DNA of 64,000 nt, taken from positions 32,240,001 through 32,304,000 of the forward strand of contig OZ316891.1 in assembly GCA_973895155.1 (NCBI GenBank), in the 5' to 3' direction. The DNA is from Marsupella aquatica (Eukaryota > Marchantiophyta). The notes beneath the pieces are model-generated. The model had not been told where the DNA came from, made no database searches, and was given only the letters and a program-made list of their open reading frames with translations. Shown here piece by piece: positions 55,249-64,000 of this stretch (within the stretch, counting starts at the first letter, position 1; every line of letters begins with the position of its first letter). Both the position numbers and the translations under genes were made by a program.

Positions 55249-57897
55249 CTAATGCCTGGCACGCTTGCCAGAGCTGCCCAAATGGGAACGGCCATCCCGC
55301 TGCCTTCGAAGCCTGTCATTGTCCGCTTTGAGGAGCTGGACCTGGTCCAGCAGAGATTCGTTCTCTCGCCTCGCCGCGTCCGTCTCCTCTGCTGCCTCCT
55401 GACATGCCTCCTCCAGCTGCTGGGCGTCGCTCATCAGTTTACCCGCCAGCTGGTCCTGCTTCTCGGCCTCGGTTTGGAGCCGCGCCATCTCGACCTGCAG
55501 CGTGGCTATCTCCGTCGCATCCCGTTGGGCTCGCTCCTCGGCCTCCTCCAGGTCTTTCTGCCAGGTGACAGCTTGTTTCTTCAAACTGTCAATCTGGTTC
55601 CGGAGTCGTGTAATCTCGGCCTCGTTCCCAGCTTTGGCCTGTTCGGCTAGGGCGGTAAGAGCGTACGCCTTTGCTAACAACTCATCGGCGGCTGCAACCT
55701 TGGGTCGTAGTTGCAGAAGCTCAGCCTCTTGAGCCGCCACTTCGTTCTTTAGGTACACGGACTCCACCCGGTACCGCTCTATCCTCTGAAGGGCCTCCGA
55801 CTGGGCCCGACCTGCCTTTACGGCGGCAACCAACTCCTGATTGAAGAAACAGGCTACCTTCCGGGCCATGAACTCCCCGGTATCCCGGGCAATTTGGTGA
55901 GAGAAATCTCCCAGAAGCCCGTTCAGAAATGTACCCTGTACGAAGAGTTCCGGGTGGTCCAAGTTGTGCCTGTCCGGATTTGGGCACGGGCAGACATCAA
56001 CACGCGCAGGGGCCGGGGCAGTGACGTCCAGCCCTGGGGACATAACGTTGGAAGGGGCTGGAGTGTCCTCCTGCAGCGATGTCCGGTTCTCCGGAATTGC
56101 CACCGGCGGGTCCTTGGGAGACCCGGGTTCGGGTAAGACCTCTGCCGTACCAACTTCTGTACTTAGCCCGGCTAGTTGGGTTGCATCAACGGTTGCGACG
56201 ACCGACCCCTCCGGCGCCTCCTCGGTTACGATTACAGCTATTTGTGGAGGTGGGGTGGGTGAAGCTGGCGTGTCCACTGGACTTCGGGCCTCGGGTTGGG
56301 GCCGTCTCTCCAATGCCGGAAAAACCCACCTAGCTGGGACCAGCTTTGTAACGTTGATGCGGGGAAGGGTTCGTCGATCAAACCGGGCGTACCACTCAAG
56401 AATGATTTCGATGTGGCTAGCGAAATACGCCTTCCCGCCAATGTACAGCGTCTTCCTTCGCCGCTCCATCTCTTCATGGAATTTCTTAGCGAAGTACGAC
56501 GCCCATTTCCTAGGTCGATAGTTCTTGACCTGGATAACCTGGGCGGCGGAGATCTCCCCCCGGGGTTCCATCATGTGGAGAGCGTACCTCTGGAACTCTA
56601 GCCGCTCAGCTATCTCGGGCATGAGGCAGGTCCTCATCACGAACCCGTTGTCTACTGATCCCTCTGAGGGAAAACTTGAAGATTGGTACTTGGCCCCCTT
56701 GCCCCCGGGAGCCCGTGATTCGACTCGATGGTCACCTTCGGGTAACCCGAAGATCATCTTGAGCCGTTCTTCTGTGAGGGACATATTCCTTCCCCGCAGC
56801 CGAGTCTGTTGACGTACGTCGTCATAATTCTTGACGAATTCTGTCATGTCCTCCCCGTAGTACCTGCAAGTGTTCCAGGGGAGAGAGGCGAGGTGCTCAA
56901 ATCCCTGAGTCTTCAGGTACACCGCATGCTTGGGATGGAGGATGTTGCTGTGAACGTTTTCCCCCATGCGATGCATCGTCACCTTGGCTACGGCTACCGT
57001 GGCCAACGGTAACCCGGATGCAGTGGCGGATTCCTTCCTCTTCTTTCCCCGTGACTGACTCGGGGAAGGTGATACTTCCCCATCCTCCTGATCGGGCCTG
57101 GGGAGTGCCACTGCGGTTGGTAACGGGCCCGGGGCGGCCACGGTCACCATGTTGTCTGCTAGGGCCGCTCCTGGGGTCAGAGCAGGGGGTGGGGACGATA
57201 TAGTGTCGGCCCCCCGAGCGCTTGTTCCTCTGGGCCGCCTGGTCAAGGGTGGGGTAGCCTCGTCGTCATCGCTAAGATCCACAGCGTTGATGACGGAGCA
57301 TACCTGTGCTGGCTGGGTGATAGGTGGTGGGGTTTGGCTAGGCTGCGGCTGAGGCTGAGGCTGAGGCTGAGGCTGAAGCTGAGGTTGCATGGGCACGGGT
57401 ACGGGTACGGGCCCGGCTGAGTTGGTCATGTTGGTTGATGGCCGAGTTCCCATGAAGCTCTGCAGGTGCTGGTAGAAGTTCTCCGAAGCGAGTGCGGACG
57501 CCCTTGTCGAACGGTTGGTACTGGACTCGCCGTTAATGACAGCCCGAACCTGGGCAGGGATGTGGTCGAAGTGATGTCGCTGCAGGTCGATTGTACCCGG
57601 GATATTGAAGACCTCGTCCGGAAGCCGAAGCAATGCTTCCCAGAACCCGATATATTTGTCTCCGTTGAAGAAGTACCTAGATACCTCAGCTGGTCGGTAA
57701 AGCTCGCTCTGAGATGGGTAGTCAAAGTTAAGGACGTAGTGGTGTCGTCCTGCTAGGCGGATGGCTCTCTCGTATTCGCGTTCGATCTCGTATCGGCGCG
57801 GGTTGGCGTGTTTCAATGAATCGGCCAAGTGCCTTCCGGTAGATAGGAACTGCGTCCAGAATCGAATGGCCGAGCTGGAGAGGATCGTGTGCGACAT
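55249..57897 (-). CDS. LTR-A encoded 882-residue protein, intact
   Basis: ATG 57897 lies 101 bases after a TATA box, so this is the first frame of an LTR transcript. Residues 1-125: FW/EL block (AIRFWTQFL, YPSQSELYRP). 170-190: Gln-Pro repeats. 200-213: INAVDLSDDDE, SIM-like. 283-289: GKKRKES, NLS-like. 325-500: core with GFEHLASLPWN, DMTEFVKNYD, MIFGLPEG, NGFVMRTC, LEFQRYALHMMEPRGEI and NYRPRKW. 510-640: Pro-rich. 640-700: VCPCPNP and EFMARKVACFFNQEL. 700-870: coiled coil. No RT, protease or zinc knuckle. Possibly a gag-like or regulatory protein; related to what Pfam calls plant transposon proteins only by impression. Uninterrupted while its sister copies are broken, so young or selected. 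Confidence 0.8.
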   Translation of the reverse strand: MSHTILSSSAIRFWTQFLSTGRHLADSLKHANPRRYEIEREYERAIRLAGRHHYVLNFDYPSQSELYRPAEVSRYFFNGDKYIGFWEALLRLPDEVFNIPGTIDLQRHHFDHIPAQVRAVINGESSTNRSTRASALASENFYQHLQSFMGTRPSTNMTNSAGPVPVPVPMQPQLQPQPQPQPQPQPSQTPPPITQPAQVCSVINAVDLSDDDEATPPLTRRPRGTSARGADTISSPPPALTPGAALADNMVTVAAPGPLPTAVALPRPDQEDGEVSPSPSQSRGKKRKESATASGLPLATVAVAKVTMHRMGENVHSNILHPKHAVYLKTQGFEHLASLPWNTCRYYGEDMTEFVKNYDDVRQQTRLRGRNMSLTEERLKMIFGLPEGDHRVESRAPGGKGAKYQSSSFPSEGSVDNGFVMRTCLMPEIAERLEFQRYALHMMEPRGEISAAQVIQVKNYRPRKWASYFAKKFHEEMERRRKTLYIGGKAYFASHIEIILEWYARFDRRTLPRINVTKLVPARWVFPALERRPQPEARSPVDTPASPTPPPQIAVIVTEEAPEGSVVATVDATQLAGLSTEVGTAEVLPEPGSPKDPPVAIPENRTSLQEDTPAPSNVMSPGLDVTAPAPARVDVCPCPNPDRHNLDHPELFVQGTFLNGLLGDFSHQIARDTGEFMARKVACFFNQELVAAVKAGRAQSEALQRIERYRVESVYLKNEVAAQEAELLQLRPKVAAADELLAKAYALTALAEQAKAGNEAEITRLRNQIDSLKKQAVTWQKDLEEAEERAQRDATEIATLQVEMARLQTEAEKQDQLAGKLMSDAQQLEEACQEAAEETDAARRENESLLDQVQLLKADNDRLRRQRDGRSHLGSSGKRARH

Positions 57898-57997
57898 TCA
57901 GAGGAGATAGTAGTGGCGACCTAGAGAGAACGAGAGAGCTGGGGTCGAAGCTGGCGCGCGGACTGATGGACTGGTGCACTACAAAGGGTTGGCTCTC

Positions 57998-58005
57998 CTT
58001 TTATA
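57998..58005 (-). promoter_or_regulatory. TATA box of solo LTR-A
   Basis: Minus strand TATAAAAG about 360 bases into the LTR; transcription would start near 57970 and leave a leader of about 70 bases before the ATG at 57897. Confidence 0.7.
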
Positions 58006-58363
58006 CTTTGAGGGCTTGTCGATCCCCGACGTCTCCTCGACGCCCATAGGTTGAACCGCTCACGCTTGTGGTGTACCGGCCACTCCGCCGGTCTGAGTCA
58101 GCGTGCGTCAGTGGCCGCTTCCTTAAGTTCGTTATACGGACCCGAGGGAGGGGCCCCTCCACGCTCGTAACCCGGGTGTGCGAATAGCGACCCGCCGCCA
58201 GCCCGAACCTGAAGTCCCCCTTATTGCCTAATGATGTCCTACCCCTAATGATTACCTAAATACTGTCGTTATGCTAATAATAGCGGCCTAAGACCTACCT
58301 AACGCGCGTGCCGAGCGCAGTTAGACTGAATCACTCATTAACCGCCGTACCGGCGGCGTCACA

Positions 58364-58660
58364 GTTCTCCTTCATCTAGAGGATGTAAAGTTGCCCAAAC
58401 ATGATCTTGTTTATCATGGGATTGACGTATCTTCAATCCCTCTAGTCCATACTCTAATCCAGCTAGTCGATTCAGTCCCACTGCACTGTCTAGTAGAGAT
58501 CCAAAGTCATAATTTCTCTCATGGCCACTCATGCCACCTACCTTGCTGAAAAATATCTCACAACAATCTGATCCCAACAAGTGAAATGGAACTTGCAAAT
58601 ATGGGAACTTGTCCCGAAAGGCACATGTCACACCATTCTGAGTAGTGTAGTAGTATATCG
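58364..58660 (-). pseudogene. Transposase-like gene H, 5' piece
   Basis: Open minus frame: FRDKFPYLQVPFHLLGSDCC, EIFFSKVGGMSGHERNYDFG, LNRLAGLEYGLEGL, HVWATLHPLDEGE. The GSDCCE.FFSKVGG block resembles the C-terminal part of DDE transposases, where Glu follows a conserved helix, but I cannot assign a superfamily. It is continuous with 54351 after removing the LTR. The upstream end is not determined. Confidence 0.55.
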
Positions 58661-60050
58661 TGCTATTAGAGTATGTATGTTTGGTATGAGTGCTATTGGA
58701 GCCGATAAGGTTCCGTCAGGTTTGTGTGAGAGGGTACTTCTCACTTGTGAAGCATTGAAAGGTCATCTTTCAATGTTGAGCCTTGGAGAGAGAGGAGCTT
58801 GAGTGTGGCTATGGTGGCTGTGAGCTCCGCTTGTGTAACATGGATTCCTTGAGTAGTGCAAGGTGCGTTGGCTTGACATACGTGTGTGATCGGATCGATG
58901 CGGGATTGATGGGGTATTGTTGACCGGGATCGTTGTGCCGATTGTATTGAGATTACATTGAAAGATCAGATGCAAACTCTGTTGTGCGGACTGTGCAAAC
59001 AGAAGTTCATTTTGGATTGATCGAGCTGGTGATGGTTTGTGGAAATCGTTTCAATCTGTTGCGTGGATCCGTGGTATCTCGGATCTCATTGAGTAGATCG
59101 TTAGTCCTTCAATCTGCTGCAGTTTGTGTTGGCGAATGCTATTTTGAGGAAAGAGATCACAGATCATTGAAGATTGCAGATCGCTCATTGTGTCATCGGA
59201 TCTGGGCACATAACGCTGCTGTTGTAGCCGAGTTTGAATGTTGGTTTTCGTGGAGGAAAGCATTCCGCGAATGTTGGCAGATCGTCGGACAGTGGAAGTC
59301 ATCTGCGAGGCTTCAGATCTGATTTTCGACTACTGTGATAAGGCACAAGTGAAGCGGCGATCTGCCGATGCTCCGCGCGGTTATGTGGAAGGGCCAATCC
59401 GCGCGAAGTTGCTGCAACTCGCGGATCCGAGCGACAGGGCGCCGACTGCTCGCAGCTGATCCGCAACTCCCGACTGTCCGTCGTTCTGTGAAGGGAAACT
59501 GAGAGACGGAAATCTGAATGTTGCCGAAACTCGATTCGGTGTAGCGAAGCGTTGCGGGCGTGAAGGGCTCACTCTTTGGCTCATCTCGGCGTTTGAGGCT
59601 TCGAGGCAACTCGTGGCTATTCTGGGCCGTGAGCGCGAGGGGAGGCACGAGGTCGAGCGCGAGGAGGTCACCCATCCCGGGGCTATTCCCAGCCGCAAGC
59701 GCTTAACTGGCAAGTTCTCATCCCACCTTGTGTACACACAAGCTTTGACAACTTGTTGTTTAGATTCAAGCGCCAGGGGGCTTTATACACTTCCCGGTTT
59801 GTTTAGAGGCCTATTCTAGGCCAAATCAAAGGTTGTTTCAGGGTTTTTGATACTTCTGAGTCCATCTAGACTCACATATTGAACCAATTTTGCCTTGGTT
59901 CTCATCTACAACATTGGAGTGCCATTGTGAAGCCTATTATGAAGGCTCTTCCTTGAACCTTATGCACATTGTCATATTGATTTGCATTTGCTTTTGTGTG
60001 GAGAGTTGAATGATCAGCCTATTCATTAAAAGTGTATTATTATTTGATTT
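58661..60050. other. Unassigned stretch, GATC-dense
   Basis: No recognised frame. 58888-59461 has 17 GATC tetramers. On the minus strand TATAAAG at about 59782 precedes short frames (59737-59381, 59675-59313) that I do not recognise; this could be the promoter and first exon of gene H, but nothing proves it. Confidence 0.35.
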
Positions 60051-60355
60051 ATGTACATTTGGGCAATGAAAAGTGTACTTTTGGGCTTAGAAAAGTGTAC
60101 ATTTGGGGATAAAAAAGTGTACAATTGGTCTAAAGAGTGTATATTTGGGCAATGAAAAGTGTACATTTGAGCATCAAAATATGTACATTTGGCTTAAAAA
60201 GTGTACATTTTAGTACATTTGGCCTAGAAAGTGTACATTTGAGTGAAAAAGGATACATTTGGCTTAAAAAGTGTACATTTCAGTGCATTTAGTCTAGAAA
60301 GTGTAGCTTTGAGTGCAACAAAGAGTACATTTGGCCTAAAAAGTGTACATTTTCC
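60051..60355. repeat. GTGTACATTTGG short-period array
   Basis: About sixteen degenerate copies of AAAAGTGTACATTTGG at roughly 18-25-base spacing, AT-rich, ending about 220 bases beyond the stop codon of the DUF7869-type gene. Confidence 0.85.
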
Positions 60356-60573
60356 TGAAAACTTTTATTGTAATCATTTAAAATAAAGAAATTAATAAAA
60401 AATATTTTTAATTATGCAGAAAAAATAAACATTCATATTCATAATAATCAAAAGTTTAGAAAATGAGTAGATAGTCTACTAAGTAACTAAACACTCAATG
60501 GCATGGTCTCACAATATATATAATTCTTACATAAAAACTAGTAACTATCTAATTATACCTTAGCTAGTGACAA

Positions 60574-63500
60574 CTAAGTGTACTTGTCCATCCTTTGGAG
60601 ATAACTTTGGACAGTTTGTAGAACATTTCGAGGAATCTTCAAACCTCTGCCAACCATGTTTTCTTCCTTCATTCCAGATTTAAAACCATACATTGCAGAA
60701 TTTGCATACTGCCAATGTTGAGTGTTCTCACCAAATCCTGGATCTCGTTCCCATGTCTTGGTGGACATGAAACAATTGAGATACCTAGCACTCTCACTCA
60801 CATCAAGTTTAGAGTGTTTAGGCCTCCACCATTCCACGGGGAACATTGGAGCATATTGTTGAGTCAAAGGAGGGTCTCTTGAAGATGCAATTGGGACTTC
60901 ATGCTTAGGGTCCACCTGACCCAAAGCTCTCACCAACCAGAAATGACCTCCACCATTTTTCTTCTCCCAATCATCCTCGGGTCGAAGAAACACAAAGTTT
61001 CCTTCACAAATATCCTGGAGGGGAATCCACCGTCCTTGTTCTCTCTCAGCTCGAGATCCAACAAATGGTGCTGCTTGATCTTCCATCTCTTCCAAGACTT
61101 CATTTTGAAGAGCTGTCATCTCTGCAGTCTCCTCATCTTCACTTAGAGGACCACTCTGTTTGCATGCCGATTGGTTGACCTTGTAACCAGTGCCGTGGTT
61201 AGTCTTAGGCCAAAATCCATTTTTCAATGGAAATTGATTATTTCCCTCCCCTTCCATTGCAAGCCCATTTGACAACAGCTCCACAATTCTTTCCCAATAT
61301 TTAACAAGAGGAAATCTTTCCTTGTATGCTATTGAAGTCTCATCAATGCAACTCCTTCTCAAAAAATCAAGGTACTTGTTAAGGAATGGGATTATCTCTT
61401 CTGATTTTTTGTGTATCTCTCCTATGGATTTAGCTAAGGGTTGTCCACTGGGTAAAAGAAGAGAATTTGTTATTGGATCAGTTTCCCAAATGCACCTTCC
61501 GCCAACGGGAGCCCAAGCTTGCTTAACATGGGACTTATACTGAAATATTGGTACATTATCTCTCATAGAGAAAAGAAATGATACCGGTTTTGAGTGACCT
61601 TGAATATCTTTGACCTTAAAACTTTGAAGATATTCTTTGTAAGATGCAACTTCTTGTATCAATCTTGGAACTGGATGAATGCTCTCACATTCCCAAACCT
61701 CTGCCATTAGTGCAAGAAGGGTTGCAACTTCCTTGTGCTGAACTTGATATGATACCTTGGAAAATAGTGCATCAACATCTTCGTGCGTATGACCAACCAT
61801 TAGAAAGGACATTTGAACAGTTTCAAATATTCCTCTACTCACAAGCTCCGAGCAAAATGCCATGACCGTTTGGTTTTTGTTGTCCTTTGCTGAATTATCC
61901 ATTTGCAATGTTAGGTGCCTTGGCAAGGGCATGAACAACGGACTGCCCTTCTCACCACCCACGTCCCCTCCATCATCCTCATCCTGTCGGGTTGTGATGG
62001 TCTCAGTCTGACTGTCGGTAGCTCCATCTTCAGAACCAATATACCTATTTACTTGAATATTCTTTGGTTCCAAATATCCCGACAAAAATGCATCAAAGTC
62101 AAGTAGGGCTTGAAAGAAAGGTTTGTGAGGTTCCCAATGCAAGCCATCAAGCATGTCACCTGTCTTGTCTCCATTGTACTCTTCAAGATCTCGAAGACAT
62201 TTAGCCAAGGATGTCATTGTGAAATCTGCATCTCCTGGCCAAAGGCCAGTGACACTAAAGTGTGCATATACTCCTGGATCTCTCCCGTGGGTCAACATCC
62301 CCGTGAGAGCGATAGGTAGCGACATTCCATGACCCAAAAGTGATTTAGGAGTACTAACCATTTTTGGAATCCATGTCTTTGCTTGATCCATCTTGTCGTG
62401 AATAATGCAAAGATATTCTCCTGGATGTTGCTTGGCCATCACTCGATGAGCGTAGTAAACATATCTACGTGACATTTGCTCACAAAGATGTTGAGCTCTT
62501 CTTTCTTCAATTTCAGCACGTTCTTTTTTCCTTCTCTCTCGCATCAAACTGTCTTTGTATTCACAACAAAGCGTACACTTGGCAAATGCGCCATCCTTGT
62601 GAAAACTGAAGTTTGCAAATGATGTGCTCCATATCTTGTAGAGAGTGTTATCCGTAACAGGAGGAAGCCCTTCTTCCTTCATCTTTGTTCTCACATCTTC
62701 CAAAATCTCTAACTTTTTGTAACACGCTAGAAGTTGATACTCAATGCTGTCTGTCCCATGAGCCCCTCCATAAGGCATATGAGGCATTGGCTCTGCATTT
62801 TGAGTCAAAAATGCCTCTAGAAGAGCTCGCGCATGCAAGGTATTTGACCTTGTTTTCTTCAAGCCTGTGTTCCCATGGAACCCAATTTTGCAACCCTCCA
62901 TGTATCTTCTCTTGTAATCATAATACTTGGTGTGACTAAAACCATGGATGGTTGCAAATGCATCTTTACAGATGACCATACCTTTGAGAACATGGTGTCC
63001 CTTATCACGAACATCATCCTCTCTGTAGTGGAAGAGGTTGAAAATGTGTGATGTTTTGGACTCGCTAGACATCCCATGAAATTCCATCCTAACATCTTCT
63101 ATATCTTCCCTTGGCATAATGAGACAACATTTATGCTTGCAGCAATTTACTCTTTTGATCTCATCGATTGCGGCTTCTATTGTTTTTGAAACTGCCTTGG
63201 TTTGCAAGAGCCTCCTTTTCTTCTCAACAGGATCAACTTGATTCCTCTTGTTGAAGTTATATGGCCTTTGACGACATCCGGATACGGATCCAACCACATG
63301 ATCCGGATTCAGATCATCCCTATCCATTGACTCCATATTCTCTGTACCTTCTACCAGAATGTCTGACAAAAATTTTCCAGTTGCTACTAGTTTTGTGTGA
63401 TCAATTCGCCACCGAACCAAACTAATTACTCCCTTGTTAATGCTTGGAAAGTATTGCGATTCCATGACATCTTTCACAGCAACCCCTACATAGTCTTCTC

Positions 63501-63975
63501 CCAAGATTTCATCATCAACAGCCGCCGTTGCTTGAGGCATAGTGATAGTCCCAGTGGCAACCTTACTCGATCGTTCTGAACCAATGTATAATTCGACCAA
63601 CTCTGACATCCAGTTGGACCATTGGTAATAATCAGAATGAGTTTTGGTCGATTTTGTTGATGGAGAATGTGAGACAAAACTCTCCTCAATTAAAACGTCG
63701 CCATCACCTTGCTTCTTAGAGGAAGACTTTCTACCTTCATCAACATTCCAACCTTTTTTATGAACATCGGCCAAGTCCCAGAGAACCCATGAGTCTTTTG
63801 CCTCTTCAATTGTTTCAGCCCCATTGTGTATGTAAGGTAAAGCCTTACTACCATGAATAACATCAGTGATTTTCACACTGATCCGAGACTCACCAAGAAA
63901 TATGTTGTGACATCGGTCCTTTGGATTTACCTTGAAAATAACTCCAAGGGCTACACAACACCCATCAATGAGCAT
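60574..63975 (-). CDS. DUF7869-type transposase-like protein (5' end outside window)
   Basis: 1,133 open codons from ATG 63975 to TAG 60574. The frame is open above this ATG to the window edge (LRQGDEVE), so the true start is probably further out. Residues 1-75 (ALGVIF, IFLGESRISVKI, ALPYI, SWVLWDL) resemble the DUF8039 domain of plant transposon proteins. 275-400: CCKHKCC, KGMVICKDAF, FHGN. 465-475: FAKCTLCCEYKD. Putative RNase H-like core: CIIHDKMDQAK (about 523-533), LTLQMDNSAKDNKN (688-701), VGHTHEDVDALFSK (727-740), the DUF7869 signature. Asp527/530, Asp693 and Glu732 could be the catalytic triad. Intact, without the decay seen elsewhere. Family names are from memory of motifs; a DNA-transposon role is inferred. 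Confidence 0.7.
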   Translation of the reverse strand: MLIDGCCVALGVIFKVNPKDRCHNIFLGESRISVKITDVIHGSKALPYIHNGAETIEEAKDSWVLWDLADVHKKGWNVDEGRKSSSKKQGDGDVLIEESFVSHSPSTKSTKTHSDYYQWSNWMSELVELYIGSERSSKVATGTITMPQATAAVDDEILGEDYVGVAVKDVMESQYFPSINKGVISLVRWRIDHTKLVATGKFLSDILVEGTENMESMDRDDLNPDHVVGSVSGCRQRPYNFNKRNQVDPVEKKRRLLQTKAVSKTIEAAIDEIKRVNCCKHKCCLIMPREDIEDVRMEFHGMSSESKTSHIFNLFHYREDDVRDKGHHVLKGMVICKDAFATIHGFSHTKYYDYKRRYMEGCKIGFHGNTGLKKTRSNTLHARALLEAFLTQNAEPMPHMPYGGAHGTDSIEYQLLACYKKLEILEDVRTKMKEEGLPPVTDNTLYKIWSTSFANFSFHKDGAFAKCTLCCEYKDSLMRERRKKERAEIEERRAQHLCEQMSRRYVYYAHRVMAKQHPGEYLCIIHDKMDQAKTWIPKMVSTPKSLLGHGMSLPIALTGMLTHGRDPGVYAHFSVTGLWPGDADFTMTSLAKCLRDLEEYNGDKTGDMLDGLHWEPHKPFFQALLDFDAFLSGYLEPKNIQVNRYIGSEDGATDSQTETITTRQDEDDGGDVGGEKGSPLFMPLPRHLTLQMDNSAKDNKNQTVMAFCSELVSRGIFETVQMSFLMVGHTHEDVDALFSKVSYQVQHKEVATLLALMAEVWECESIHPVPRLIQEVASYKEYLQSFKVKDIQGHSKPVSFLFSMRDNVPIFQYKSHVKQAWAPVGGRCIWETDPITNSLLLPSGQPLAKSIGEIHKKSEEIIPFLNKYLDFLRRSCIDETSIAYKERFPLVKYWERIVELLSNGLAMEGEGNNQFPLKNGFWPKTNHGTGYKVNQSACKQSGPLSEDEETAEMTALQNEVLEEMEDQAAPFVGSRAEREQGRWIPLQDICEGNFVFLRPEDDWEKKNGGGHFWLVRALGQVDPKHEVPIASSRDPPLTQQYAPMFPVEWWRPKHSKLDVSESARYLNCFMSTKTWERDPGFGENTQHWQYANSAMYGFKSGMKEENMVGRGLKIPRNVLQTVQSYLQRMDKYT

Positions 63976-64000
63976 TTCAACCTCGTCCCCTTGCCTTAGA

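Larger units (their letters stand above)
54352..58363 (-). mobile_element. Solo LTR-A, complete, 4,012 bp
   Basis: Minus strand TGTGACGCCGCCGGTACGG at 58363 to ACGACGTGACA at 54352, flanked by GTTCT (54347-54351, 58364-58368). It contains a TATA box, an intact 882-codon frame and the GCGG hairpin; no PBS or gag follows. It aligns to both LTRs of element B. Confidence 0.93.

Noticed and set aside
55252-56812. Plus-strand frames of up to 185 codons opposite the LTR-A protein
   Set aside because: Antisense shadows of the intact 882-codon frame with biased GC-rich codons.
58984-59322. 112-codon plus frame as a host gene
   Set aside because: No recognisable domain; lies in the GATC-dense stretch and could arise by chance.
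60901-63579. Short plus-strand frames opposite the DUF7869-type gene
   Set aside because: Shadows of a long intact minus-strand frame.
1-64000. tRNA, rRNA or CRISPR features
   Set aside because: No cloverleaf, rRNA core or regularly spaced direct repeat with unique spacers was seen by eye; a tRNAscan/Infernal run would be decisive.

Overview
The window is a stack of nested LTR retrotransposons and looks like intergenic heterochromatin of a plant-lineage (streptophyte) nucleus. The pol genes are Ty3/gypsy without a chromodomain, of the plant Athila/Tat/Ogre type. Many broken frames carry CAG-to-TAG changes, as expected from CHG methylation decay. A charophyte alga, moss or lycophyte would fit; my guess of a Chara-like alga is weak. 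I see no bacterial-style operon, rRNA, tRNA or CRISPR array.

Labels used below: LTR-A (4,012 bp), LTR-C (4,555 bp), LTR-Y (3,838 bp), LTR-X (4,078 bp, short form about 1.85 kb) and LTR-Z (2,053 bp). A, C, Y and X are very long LTRs that each carry a protein-coding frame inside the LTR.

Layout. 1-657 is a minus-strand LTR-C end. 1683-13597 is element Y (minus strand): part of the 3' LTR-Y, split by solo LTR-X1 (2038-6115); pol and gag (6345-12370); a candidate PBS; and a truncated 5' LTR-Y. 13598-16059 is half an LTR-C. 16060-51649 is element B (plus strand): 5' LTR-A split by LTR-X2, which is itself split by element Z (18099-26449, carrying an F-box fragment); then PBS and gag. A solo LTR-C (30925-46201) interrupts gag and has itself been hit by X3, a solo LTR-Y and an inverted solo LTR-C. 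Then come pol, with a 372-bp MITE, and a truncated 3' LTR-A. 51650-58700 holds pieces of a minus-strand transposase-like gene split by LTR-X4 and by a solo LTR-A with an intact 882-codon frame. 58700-60573 is unassigned sequence plus a short-period repeat array. 60574-63975 is a large intact DUF7869-type transposase-like frame that continues past the window edge.

Eight insertions are fixed by 5-bp target duplications: TTTTG, GTTAA, GGGAG, TGCCG, ATTTA, CACAA, CACCA and GTTCT. These give exact ends and an insertion order. The two most notable signals are (i) a homologous protein core encoded inside four unrelated-looking LTR families, and (ii) a 6-bp-stem, GCGG-loop hairpin near the 3' end of four LTR families whose stem changes are compensatory. 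All family names come from reading motifs, not from database searches.
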